A DNA stretch of 64,000 bases from Lytechinus pictus (Eukaryota > Echinodermata > Echinoidea > Temnopleuroida > Toxopneustidae): positions 20,229,701 through 20,293,700 of the forward strand of contig NC_087252.1 of the NCBI RefSeq assembly GCF_037042905.1, read 5' to 3'. The stretch's first letter is position 1. Every line of letters starts with the position of its first letter. The notes under the pieces were generated by a model. It saw only the letters and a program-made list of their open reading frames with translations. It ran no database searches and had not been told where the DNA came from. Positions 58,401 through 64,000 of this stretch are shown here, piece by piece. The position numbers and the translations under genes were made by a program.

Positions 58401-60287
58401 TGTTTATATTTTGTGCATTTTTAATCGTGAATAAAACCAAACCAACAGATGTAACCTCTATGTGATAATGTTGCACACGCTGCTGGGGAATTGATCATCC
58501 ACTGTAAAAGATTTGTAGGCAAGTACTTACAAATGGCACTCCATAGTTCAACAAAGTATTCAGACCACCGTTAAATAAATTGCAGTTTAAGATTTGGGTA
58601 CCTGTCAATTATATTTCTATTAGAAGGAAACCTCGTTTCTCTGAATGTTAAAAATTTGTATATATTAATATCAATATTAATTTTGTTGTACGTCAGTATT
58701 TGGAAACTGAATATCCAGCATTATTTTTGATCAAGTGACACGATGGTGTTATGTTCTTCGTGATATTGACTTCTATCGGCAAAATGATTAACAAACGAAG
58801 ATATTTTGTCACTTGGTAAACGAATTTTGCAAACCAAATGTCATTCTTATAAAGATAGAAGAAATTAAAATGACAAGAGAGCACAATCACCATATACGGT
58901 TCCGTAGCACCGGTCTTTCTTATTCCGTTATGATTATGTTTCTGACGTAAATAAAAAATGCCTGGACGAATCCCTTGACTTAAAAGCGTAGGGGATATTT
59001 GGAACACGGTCATGATATCTAATGATCATACCATTTTATTTGTTTCAGTTTATTTCCCTCAGTTTCTAACATGCGAAGTAATCATTAAAATTATTTTTGT
59101 TAATTGCAGTTGCCATCGCCATTATCGTCATCACCTTACTCATCGCCTCCAGTAAGTTGAAATAACTTGCCTAATACGCTTTCCAGATCCAAAAGTTTTT
59201 AAGAATAGTGTCACAACGAACGTCATAGTAATTCATGGAGATTCCATTTTCTAAATAAGTAAATGAAAACATGATGTACGCCATCGCGCGCACTTTAACC
59301 TTTGATGGCGATCTGTGATGTCGTCACTTTCATGGGAGAAAAAAGGAAAGTTGTTTGTTTAAAACACATCAACTTGTGTTATATCATCAAGCACACGATA
59401 AAGTCAAAGCTTAATATGATAAATGAAAACTTTAAAAGCATTAACTTTCGGATTTGCTTTGTTATCACTCTATGTAAAACTAATATGTTTAAAACTTTAG
59501 AAATATACATGTATCCTTTTTCAATCTTGTGTCCATGTCATACGAAATAATAACACAAGTACTCACATTTGTGTTCTTTTAATCTCAAAGTAATCGTCGT
59601 CTTCATTTGGAGGAGAATAAAGAAGAGTTATGAACCGTTAAATGGAGATAAGAAATTCATTAAAGGTAATATATCCGTTATACTTTCTAGTTTTTCTCAT
59701 GATTTATGTGATTGATAATCAATCATGGACGTCCAGTTTACCGCCATGGATAAACTCTTGATATATACGGAATGGAATTATTGAATTATATATTTTGCCC
59801 GGGTATTTTACGACCCAGTACCCATCATATTTCTGATTTGTGACCTTCTAAAGTGAATGAATCTTGCTCATGTTTTAGCTGACAACCATTTCGGTGAAAA
59901 AATTATTTCATGATTTTGATTGAGCATGCTGTTGCATTTAGAATTCCCATACAAATACCACGAATTCATATGGTACCATTAGTGGTAGCATTAATTTTTG
60001 TAGGCGAGGTTATTCTGGGTTTTTTGTCTAGAATTAAAATAAAACGGTTTTACTATATAGGGGACCACGATAAAGGAACTTGCAACGGGACTTGCATTTT
60101 CATTTCAGGCCCTGTTTCGTATTTGGAGCTTTGGGAGTTTGTCGGAATGTGTGACCCTCTGGTCACGAAGAAGATTGTAGAAAGGATGGTGGAAAATCTT
60201 CAGACAGACTCAGGATTCGACGTCGTGCCCCCTAAGGCTGAGTCGGTGAGATTTGCGTATGCATTACCCCATGTCAGTATTCCATAA
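31355..60287 (+). CDS. Two-Ig-domain type I membrane receptor with ITAM-like tail (7 exons)
   Basis: Exons 31355-31442, 34204-34317, 56114-56329, 57650-58039, 59110-59151, 59591-59665 and 60109-60287 all join in phase 1 at AG/GT sites, giving 1104 coding bases (367 aa plus stop). Residues 1-27 are a signal peptide (LEIYAFIAFMTTMIMVV). Residues about 35-139 form a V-type Ig domain: Cys54, Trp65, and DDAGRYIC ending in Cys120. Residues about 145-252 form a second Ig domain: Cys178, Trp192, YVC with Cys232, and an extra pair Cys152/Cys164 before it. A Thr-rich stalk precedes the transmembrane helix (270-290, ending W-R-R). The tail has Tyr297 in YEPL and Tyr313 in YLEL with 12 residues between, an ITAM-like arrangement; VSYLEL alone also fits an ITIM. 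I do not recognise an orthologue. A donor-like GTGAG at 60246 leaves a longer 3' end possible. Confidence 0.85.
31560..32160 (+). mobile_element. Decayed CR1-like LINE fragment in the first Ig-gene intron
   Basis: Translating in shifting frames gives YLGLIIS, LSWKTHIDSVLSRANRLLGF, LECGMPVWHPTT and KLERVQRTATKLALKQRR, which are post-palm and tail blocks of a CR1-type reverse transcriptase. Stops and frameshifts abound. It is in the same orientation as the host gene. Confidence 0.75.
32170..33280. other. Intronic non-coding stretch
   Basis: AT-rich intron sequence of the Ig gene without recognisable elements. Confidence 0.4.
33288..33670 (+). mobile_element. tRNA-derived SINE with (GAA)n tail
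   Basis: The head has an A box-like TAGCTCAGTCGGTTAGAGCG and a B box-like GGGTTCGAGTCCC about 36 bases apart, as in a tRNA with a long variable region. The body (33380-33640) includes AACGTGCCTCACCGCTGTG, CACGTTAAAACAAATACAC and AAAGAGTAGGGTG. It ends in (GAA)n. The head's first words, GGAGGCAGTGTAGCT, reappear at 33636-33650 just before the tail. It lies in the Ig-gene first intron. Confidence 0.8.
34204..34317 (+). CDS. Ig receptor exon: first half of the V-type domain
   Basis: After TTTTTTTATAG. It codes for strands up to the invariant Trp: GILQCRVRGEP (Cys54) and VFWEK (Trp65), then AAAAG|GTAAGG. The V domain is completed only by the exon at 56114, so the domain is split by an intron in phase 1. 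Confidence 0.82.
35229..35388. repeat. Long hairpin
   Basis: Arms of about 70-75 bases (AAATAGCGAATA, ATGGTGCGAGATTTCGCATT, GGTGAAA, CTCTATTCAAC) pair around a GAGGCTTTAGCC loop. A single-stranded copy would fold strongly. Probably a MITE. Confidence 0.85.
35391..35727. mobile_element. MITE with GTTGTACAACGCCT ends
   Basis: Left GTTGTACAACGCCT is matched by AGGCGTTGTACAAC on the right. The terminal word is itself palindromic (GTTGTACAAC). It abuts the preceding hairpin and ends 72 bases before the Harbinger element. Confidence 0.7.
36015..36059 (+). other. Probable 5' untranslated exon of the Harbinger Myb-like gene
   Basis: GC-richer sequence just inside the left terminus ends at CTGCAAAG|GTAAG. 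The next plausible acceptor on plus is at 39185. The exact start is unknown. Confidence 0.45.
36600..37480. mobile_element. Possible nested inverted-repeat element
   Basis: GCCGGACAC near 36610 pairs with GTGTCCGGTAA near 37466, and ATGATTCCGGACGCGCG (36827) pairs with GCGCGTCCGGAATCAT (37445-37462). The nested complementary words suggest a MITE inside the Harbinger intron. The boundaries are uncertain. Confidence 0.4.
37481..39185. other. Harbinger intron, non-coding
   Basis: Poly-G run at 37688-37705, otherwise no element or exon recognised. Confidence 0.4.
39214..44745 (+). CDS. Harbinger Myb/SANT-like DNA-binding protein (5 coding exons)
   Basis: Exons 39186-39216 (the ATG is its last codon), 39707-39826, 41758-41905, 43130-43245 and 44341-44745 give 789 coding bases, 263 aa, with phases agreeing at every junction. 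Residues about 5-90 form a Myb/SANT-like domain with Trp12, Trp50 and Trp73 (RRRNWHDGEVHCL, HKYVLFGK, IIRKWADLKQRAL). Residues about 145-190 are Thr/Val/Asn-rich. The C-terminus (about 205-255: DQLVELERERIRLLEKQVSL) is a predicted coiled coil. In PIF/Harbinger elements such a protein escorts the nuclease to the nucleus and transposon ends. AATAAA lies at 45231. It converges on the nuclease gene. Confidence 0.87.
39945..41287. mobile_element. Nested element with GTAACACAAAG ends
   Basis: The left end has TGCGATCCGTAACACAAAGG and the right end CTTTGTGTTACAGAGCCC. Near each end are related words (GATTGGT..CAGTATTTTAAAC, TTAGCGATTGAT) that recur at both sides, about 40000-40080 and 41180-41265. 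About 1.34 kb, without a transposase frame, inside intron 2 of the Myb-like gene. Confidence 0.6.
41605..41730 (+). repeat. 42-bp tandem repeat, 3 units
   Basis: AAGGTTCGTTAGTCCAAAAA variants begin at 41605, 41647 and 41689. The array lies just upstream of the acceptor of the exon at 41758. Confidence 0.8.
41910..43129. other. Harbinger intron, non-coding
   Basis: AT-rich; no recognisable element. Confidence 0.4.
43250..44340. other. Harbinger intron, non-coding
   Basis: AT-rich; the frame open past the 43245 donor to 43452 is intron read-through. Confidence 0.4.
44631..44674. repeat. Perfect 20-bp inverted repeat inside the Myb-like coding exon
   Basis: TGAGAAACAAGTTTCGCTCT is followed by CTGC and then its exact reverse complement. 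It encodes part of the coiled coil. Confidence 0.95.
44750..45890. other. 3' flanks of the two convergent Harbinger genes
   Basis: AATAAA at 45231-45236 on plus serves the Myb-like gene. TTTATT at 45648-45653 (AATAAA on minus) serves the nuclease gene. A short stretch around TCTTGCCATAATAGGAACAT is duplicated (about 45350 and 45412). Confidence 0.5.
45900..55489 (-). CDS. Harbinger DDE nuclease (HARBI1-like transposase, 4 exons)
   Basis: Minus-strand exons 55489-55130, 47639-47373, 46869-46733 and 46191-45900 join in phases 0, 0 and 2, giving 1056 bases including the stop (351 aa), the usual length of HARBI1-type proteins. Residues about 33-118 contain a helix-turn-helix-like N-terminus (DSLTETQLLKRYRFGREAI, HRSTVSRVIHRVSQAL). 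The DDE_Tnp_4-type core has VDGTH (Asp152), WPGSTHDSRVL (Asp204), LGDSGYPL (Asp229) and RSIIEQLNGQLKNKFRCL (Glu265). Which of Asp204 or Asp229 is the second catalytic residue cannot be fixed here. An acidic tail follows. The family cuts and pastes DNA together with the Myb-like partner. No stop or frameshift is seen, but intron 1 is 7.5 kb. Confidence 0.88.
47645..48710. other. Nuclease-gene intron 1, non-coding
   Basis: Poly-T/poly-G tract at 48179-48212; otherwise nothing recognised. Confidence 0.4.
48712..48890. mobile_element. Short element with TCAGGGGC ends
   Basis: TCAGGGGCAGCGGAACAG on the left faces GGTTCTGTGGCCCCTGA on the right. It is G-rich then C-rich inside, and non-coding. It resembles the poly-G MITE at 23.1 kb in style. 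Confidence 0.6.
48895..52330. other. Nuclease-gene intron 1, mostly unique DNA
   Basis: A GC-rich block at 49400-49480 and poly-C tracts near 50613 and 51357 stand out. No exon is supported on either strand. A GTCAATGGGGAAATT word at 49987 is also found at 54896. Confidence 0.4.
52340..52535 (+). repeat. 120-bp tandem duplication
   Basis: GAAAGTAATTTACATGGA, GGAATAAGGAGGGTGTGAAA and GTGAAGTTGCCGCGGTGT recur in order at 52340 and 52460. Confidence 0.85.
52815..52852 (+). pseudogene. Orphan Ig-like mini-exon inside the Harbinger element
   Basis: Between TTCCAG and AG|GTAAGA lies a frame reading GILQMDEGIYHIR, resembling the D-x-G-x-Y part of an Ig domain with the following Cys replaced. Its phase does not match the exon at 34317. 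It could be a captured host fragment or coincidence. Confidence 0.2.
53571..53756. mobile_element. CTCGGTCACATT-family MITE, copy 2
   Basis: Ends CACCTCAGTCACATTTTGAT and GAGCAAATGTGACTGTAGTG, with AACACAGCCGTTTTATTCATTT inside. Diverged from copy 1. Confidence 0.65.
54231..54366. mobile_element. CTCGGTCACATT-family MITE, copy 3
   Basis: Ends CTACCTCGGTCACATTTG and GAGCAAATGTTCCGAGGTAG, with ACGGCCGTTTTATTCATTTT inside. Confidence 0.7.
55712..56113. other. Host intron between Harbinger and the second V-domain exon
   Basis: Unique intron DNA ending in a pyrimidine-rich tract (CTTTCTTTCTTTC) ahead of the AATTCAAG acceptor at 56113. Confidence 0.5.
56114..56329 (+). CDS. Ig receptor exon: second half of the V-type domain
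   Basis: Begins two bases into a Gly codon shared with 34317. It codes for LVSWHPFTGG, the DFSLVIHDVEDDDAGRYICR block with Cys120, and a G strand ending VATVK. Donor AAAG|GTAGG. Confidence 0.88.
56330..56906. other. Ig-gene intron, non-coding
   Basis: AT-rich; nothing recognised. Confidence 0.4.
56907..57527. mobile_element. MITE with CCCCCATTCCACAGA ends and internal GGTCTTTCA repeats
   Basis: CCCCCATTCCACAGA at the left is complementary to TCTGTGGAATGGGGG at the right. The interior is a swarm of GGTCTTTCA / TGAAAGACC-type words in both orientations, so the whole block can fold back. About 620 bases, in the intron between the two Ig domains. Confidence 0.8.
57650..58039 (+). CDS. Ig receptor exon: second Ig domain and Thr-rich stalk
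   Basis: After TTAATCGTAG. A single 390-base exon holds the entire second Ig domain (TTELTCHARGAP, ISLSW, PYVCAA) plus NATASVIVKP and a stalk of Thr and Ile. Donor CCCG|GTAATAG. Confidence 0.88.
58086..58253. mobile_element. Palindromic MITE with GTTTCATAAAG ends
   Basis: Arms of about 58 bases (TTTCATAAAG, AAGTTAAGAGCGACTTTAAG, AACGACTGGTGA) pair around a ~45-base centre. The style recalls Harbinger-type MITEs. It starts about 47 bases after the Ig-exon donor. Confidence 0.82.
58254..59109. other. Ig-gene intron, non-coding
   Basis: AT-rich; nothing recognised. Confidence 0.4.
59110..59151 (+). CDS. Ig receptor mini-exon: first part of the TM helix
   Basis: Only 42 bases, between TTAATTGCAG and TCCA|GTAAG, coding for VAIAIIVITLLIAS. 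Phase 1 on both sides, so it could be skipped without a frameshift; that would remove two thirds of the membrane helix. Confidence 0.83.
59591..59665 (+). CDS. Ig receptor exon: end of TM and first tail tyrosine
   Basis: After TTAATCTCAAAG. Codes for IIVVFIWRRIKKSYEPLNGD, giving the stop-transfer basic residues and Tyr297 in YEPL, then FIK. Donor AAAG|GTAAT. Confidence 0.83.
60109..60287 (+). CDS. Ig receptor terminal exon: second tail tyrosine
   Basis: After TTTTCATTTCAG. Codes for GPVSYLELWEFVG, a segment rich in charged residues (VTKKIVERMVENLQTD), and ends at TAA 60285-60287. An alternative donor at TCG|GTGAG (60246) would leave phase 0, unlike every other intron of the gene, so termination here is favoured. 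Confidence 0.75.
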
Positions 60288-60303
60288 TTGAAATATGGAA
60301 GTA

Positions 60304-60590
60304 TTAGTGGAAAGTAAAGTATAAAAAAGTGTTGATTTCTGGAAAAAAATGTTTAATTTTATTTATTATACCAATATTTCGCGACATATTTTTTTGATAC
60401 ATTAAAATGTTCAATATCATTTTATCGTCAATCATAAGCCCTAAGAATTCAATTGAAGTGACTCTGTTGAGAAGCGTAACGTTCAAAATGAAATCTCCAG
60501 GTAGATTTTGCAAAGTATTACTAAATAGCACAAAATTTGTCTTAAGGATATTGACTTCAATATGGCGAGATATGCCGACATGTCAACTTG
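60304..60590 (-). mobile_element. CR1-like LINE scrap
   Basis: On the minus strand MLFSNTLQNLP and FLGLMIDDKM correspond to the post-palm region of the LINE at 4303-6039 (MLFSNTFNELP, FLGTFIDDKL). Only about 90 residues remain. Confidence 0.75.
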
Positions 60591-60629
60591 ACTAGACACT
60601 TTTTATCACCAAGTCGACATAGACCTATA

Positions 60630-62006
60630 CAGTGCGTATCAAAAAAAACGGGACAGATTTGAAAAGTCTATCAAATTTTTGTTTCAAATAATGATGTCTA
60701 TATTTAAGTGTTAATAGATGCTCTAAGGTCTTATCTTTGAAATGCAATTTAAAAAAATAAATTTTATTCATGCTTGAGCGAACACATGACGTTTTTGTTG
60801 GGGGTTCAAAAAGAGGCTTGCGCCAGAATTGCAGAATATGTGTAATACAGTGATCAGACTTTTTGCTAATCAGGAGACTTCCTCTTGACCTTTTCATTAT
60901 CTGTGCCACAATTTTCAAATTATGCTGTCAAATTTCATTTACAAAGTTATTTATTTAATTGAATTATTTTGTTTTTTCATTTAAACTTCTCTTACCTTTT
61001 AATTTTCCTTCATAAGTAACTGAGGAAAGAAGATTTTTTTTGTCAACCCAAGCAAGAAGATTTGAATTATTAATTGGGAAAACTTGTGATTATTCAAATC
61101 GTTTTATTATGTGAAACAAATTATGTTATGTACCTTTTAAAGACATGAATCTATTTTTCAGTGGGTCATTAATTCCTTGACCAAGTTTAATTGCTTGACA
61201 GGAAACACAGGAAGGGATTCATGTCTTTCAATGACCATGATGTATTGAGTGAATTTTGAAGGAGCTAGATATGGCAGATCGAGTAAAATGTATTAAAAAG
61301 TTGTGAGCGAGCGAAGTGAGCACGCAAATATTCCCACTTTTTTTAATTACAATATCAAAAATTGTGATAGATTTTGACATAATATTCAGAAAATAATATC
61401 ATATTTTACTTTCTATCTTTCCTTTTATTTCCTGTCCACTTTTTTCTTGGTCATGATTTTTTTAATTAAGGGGGGGGGGGAGAGCAACCCGAGCGCCCGC
61501 CCATCTGTGTGGCTTTGTTCAAAAGGAACCATAACCTTTGTAGCACATAATGAAAGGATTTGAATAAAAAAATCCATGCTCTCCCATAATTCGGTTGTAA
61601 AGAAAAATTTTAGCTTGAAGAAGGAATATTCAAAGCTAACAGAGAGCATATTAAAAAGAAATAACAGAATAATTCAAGCAAATAAATAGATCTGAAAATG
61701 AATTTTGACCGCATGATTTGAAAATTATGGCAAAGATAATGAAAAGGTTAAGAGGAAGTCTGCTAATTAGAAAGAAGTCCGATCATCATATTACTCATAT
61801 TCTGCAAATCTGGCGCAAGCCTCTTTTTGAACCCCCAACAAAAACGTCCCGTGTTCGCTCAAGCATGAACGAAACTAATTTTTTTTAATAGCATTTGAAA
61901 GACAAGACCTTAGAGCACCTATTAACACCAAAATATAGACATAATAATTTGAAACTAAAATTTTATAGACTTTTCAAATCTGTCCCGTTTTTTTTTATAC
62001 GCACTG
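60630..62006. mobile_element. TA-flanked non-autonomous element with ~300-bp inverted repeats
   Basis: Starts CAGTGCGTATCAAAAAAAAC and ends with its complement, GTTTTTTTTTATACGCACTG-like. TA lies directly outside each end (60628-60629 and 62007-62008), as for Tc1/mariner elements. The arms continue for about 290 bases (GAAAAGTCTAT, CATGCTTGAGCGAAC, GGGGGTTCAAAAAGAGGC, AAAAGGT). The 1.38-kb body has no transposase frame. A GAGCGAGCGAAGTGAGCAC word at about 61306 recalls the 'gcgagcgcgaagcgcgagc' family. Confidence 0.82.
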
Positions 62007-62159
62007 TAGTCCAGGATAGGCCCCATAGACAAGGGGTCGAACCTTGTTTGTTTAGATATACAATGTTTTTTTATGGTTTCTTGTCAATTCGAGGGTGCTG
62101 ATTCCGAATCTGAATGATGCCACTCTTGTAACCTTGAGCATTTTCCGCAAATTGGCAAA

Positions 62160-63790
62160 ATCCAATATGGCCGCCAAAATATGCAAATTACCCATGAAAA
62201 TCATAAAATTGCCAACACGTTAGCTATAAAATGCATGTAGTTGTTGTGCAGAAGTGAAATACCAATTGGAAAAGCGATATTTGACAAAATATTTATTTTA
62301 TTGATATTCAAAATGGCCGCCATAACCCCTGTATACTTTATTATGTAGAATATGAATGGGGAAAATATTTTTTTCAAACAAGAGCACTATTATTGCATGT
62401 GATTGTGACCTGCGAGTGGACTACTGTCTGAAAACATGACTATTAACAAAACTATGTCATTTGTATACTATCTAATGTGATAAATGCTGTATTATGATAT
62501 TCAAAATGGCTGTCATAGACCCCTTATACTGTGTACAATATATAAAAGGGGACAAATAATTTTCACAACCTTTGAATTTGTTTGACTTTAAAATGCCAAT
62601 AACTGCGAAATATTGGTGTAACACTGTCAGACAACAAGGATTTCTAACGAAACATATAATTTCCCTTGCAATTTCGGTAATTATGCTGCATGTTGACATT
62701 CAAAATGGCTGCCAGAGGCCCTATCTGTATTATGAACAAAGCGAATGAAGAAACTAATTTTCACAAGAGTAAAAACAATAAAGTGAATGTAATTGTAATC
62801 TATACGAGTGAAATATTGTCTAAACACATGATTTCTGGCGAAACATATCATTTCATTTTTCATGCATGAGATAAATGCTGTATTGTAAAATTCAAAATGG
62901 CCCTTATGGGCCCTTACAGTATTATCTACAATGTAAATGGGGACAAATACTTTTGAAAGAATTAGGATTTGCCTGACTATGAAATCCATATAATTCTGTT
63001 GTATAAGGAAAATATTGTTTGAAAACGTGATTTTTTTAATGAAATATAACATTTCCTCTCCAATATGTGATAAATACTGTATTTTGACTTTCAAAACGGC
63101 CGCACAAGCCCCTACAAATTCTGTAACATGCGTATAGGGAAACTAATCATCACCAGAATGAGAACCAAAAACGCACGTAACTATGTGATGTATAGGTAAA
63201 ATTTGGTCTTGAACATGATTTCTGACTAAATACATCACATAATGGTTGAGAAGGTAATAAAGGCCTTACTTTGAAATTCAAAATTGCTGCCATAGCCCAA
63301 AGTAGTATGTACATTGTAACTGGGGACAGATAATTTTGACAAAATTTTTACTATGAAAATGGCTTAATTTTGATGTAAGTGTTAAGTATTGTCTAAACCC
63401 AATGATTTCTAACGAAATATATCATAGCTTGTGTCATAAAGGTGACGAATGCAGCCTTTTAAAAATGAAAAATGGCCGCCATAGTCCCTTAATATGTAAA
63501 CTTTGAATGGGGAAAGATAATTTCCACAAAGAAACATATTGCAGCCATTTTGAAATTTAAATATAGCATTTATCACCTAAATAACAAAAGAAATGATCTA
63601 TTTGGTTACAAAATCATATTTTCAGATGATATTTCACTCATACATGCAACACCATTTAGTCAAGCAAAGCCAAATTCTGTTAAAATTATATGTTCCCATT
63701 CACAAAGTACATAATAGGCCTACCGTTAGGGCCTGTAGCGGCCATTTTGACTTTCAAAATACATTATTTATCACCTACCTGGCAGAATGA
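62160..63790. repeat. Degenerate ~193-bp satellite, last units inverted
   Basis: TTCAAAATGGC(C/T)G-type words recur at about 62307, 62500, 62699, 62891, 63090, 63277 and 63466 (spacing 187-199). Each is followed by 'catag.ccc', 'gtataat', 'aatggggacaaa' and 'gataaatgctgtatt' words. From about 63540 the same words appear reverse complemented (GCAGCCATTTTGAAA at 63542, GCGGCCATTTTGA at 63738), so the array turns back on itself. Non-coding. Confidence 0.85.
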
Positions 63791-63804
63791 ATGATATATC
63801 TTGT

Positions 63805-64000
63805 TTTTTTTTTAAGATGTTTTATTGTTTTTCTCTCAAATCAAATTTCATATACAATGCAGTTTACAAAGTAATCATTGTAAATAATAATTCGAACAAA
63901 ATAATCTTTTAAACTCGTATACATTATGCACATCATGAAATAATATTCTAAGACACTGCATCGTACCACTACCAGATGAGTTTAACAAACAAATATCAGA
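63805..64000 (-). mobile_element. Possible LINE 3' end running off the window
   Basis: A T-run (63805-63814) followed by TTTTATTG looks like the A tail and AATAAA of a minus-strand retroelement. No coding part is within the window. Confidence 0.3.

Noticed and set aside
59910-60108. Open frame upstream of the last receptor exon
   Set aside because: It is intron read-through; the TTTCATTTCAG acceptor at 60108 and phase 1 match place the exon start at 60109.
60241-60250. Splice donor TCG|GTGAG ending the last receptor exon early
   Set aside because: Would leave phase 0 whereas all other introns are phase 1, and the frame ends 40 bases later; kept only as an alternative.

Overview
The window reads as AT-rich nuclear DNA from a marine invertebrate deuterostome. 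An echinoderm is my best guess, from the mix of CR1/Jockey-like and L1/Tx1-like LINEs, tRNA-derived SINEs, many hairpin-type DNA elements and the recurring 'gcgagcgcgaagcgcgagc' repeat family. Coding sequence is split by introns, there are no bacterial-style gene clusters, and most long reading frames are transposon debris. The species cannot be fixed from the sequence alone.

The main host gene is on the plus strand. Seven coding exons (31355-31442, 34204-34317, 56114-56329, 57650-58039, 59110-59151, 59591-59665, 60109-60287) join with every intron in phase 1. They give a 367-residue type I membrane protein: signal peptide, V-type Ig domain, second Ig domain, one transmembrane helix and a short tail. 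The tail carries YEPL and YLEL separated by 12 residues, which fits the spacing of an ITAM (immunoreceptor tyrosine-based activation motif). A second membrane-protein gene is represented by two phase-compatible exons on the minus strand (18025-17902 and 17839-17706). A decayed monocarboxylate-transporter-like copy lies at 23.5-24.5 kb on the minus strand.

The intron that splits the V-type Ig domain holds an apparently complete PIF/Harbinger transposon, 35800-55708 (19.9 kb). It has matching terminal inverted repeats, a CTG target duplication and both family genes with open, phase-consistent exons. These are a Myb/SANT-like protein on plus (263 aa) and a DDE nuclease on minus (351 aa), arranged tail to tail. 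Removing it would leave a host intron of about 1.9 kb. Its own introns contain further short elements.

Layout: 0-10 kb holds LINE copies, a SINE and a fold-back repeat. 10.4-14.6 kb is a block with related sequence at both edges and about 21 copies of a ~151-bp satellite between them. 14.9-16.5 kb has a 15-bp minisatellite and a LINE remnant. 17.4-31 kb has the minus-strand exons, 221-bp tandem repeats and many short inverted-repeat elements. 31-60 kb is the Ig-receptor gene with the Harbinger element inside. 60.3-62.0 kb has a LINE scrap and a TA-flanked element with long inverted repeats. 62.1-63.8 kb is a degenerate ~193-bp satellite whose last units are inverted.
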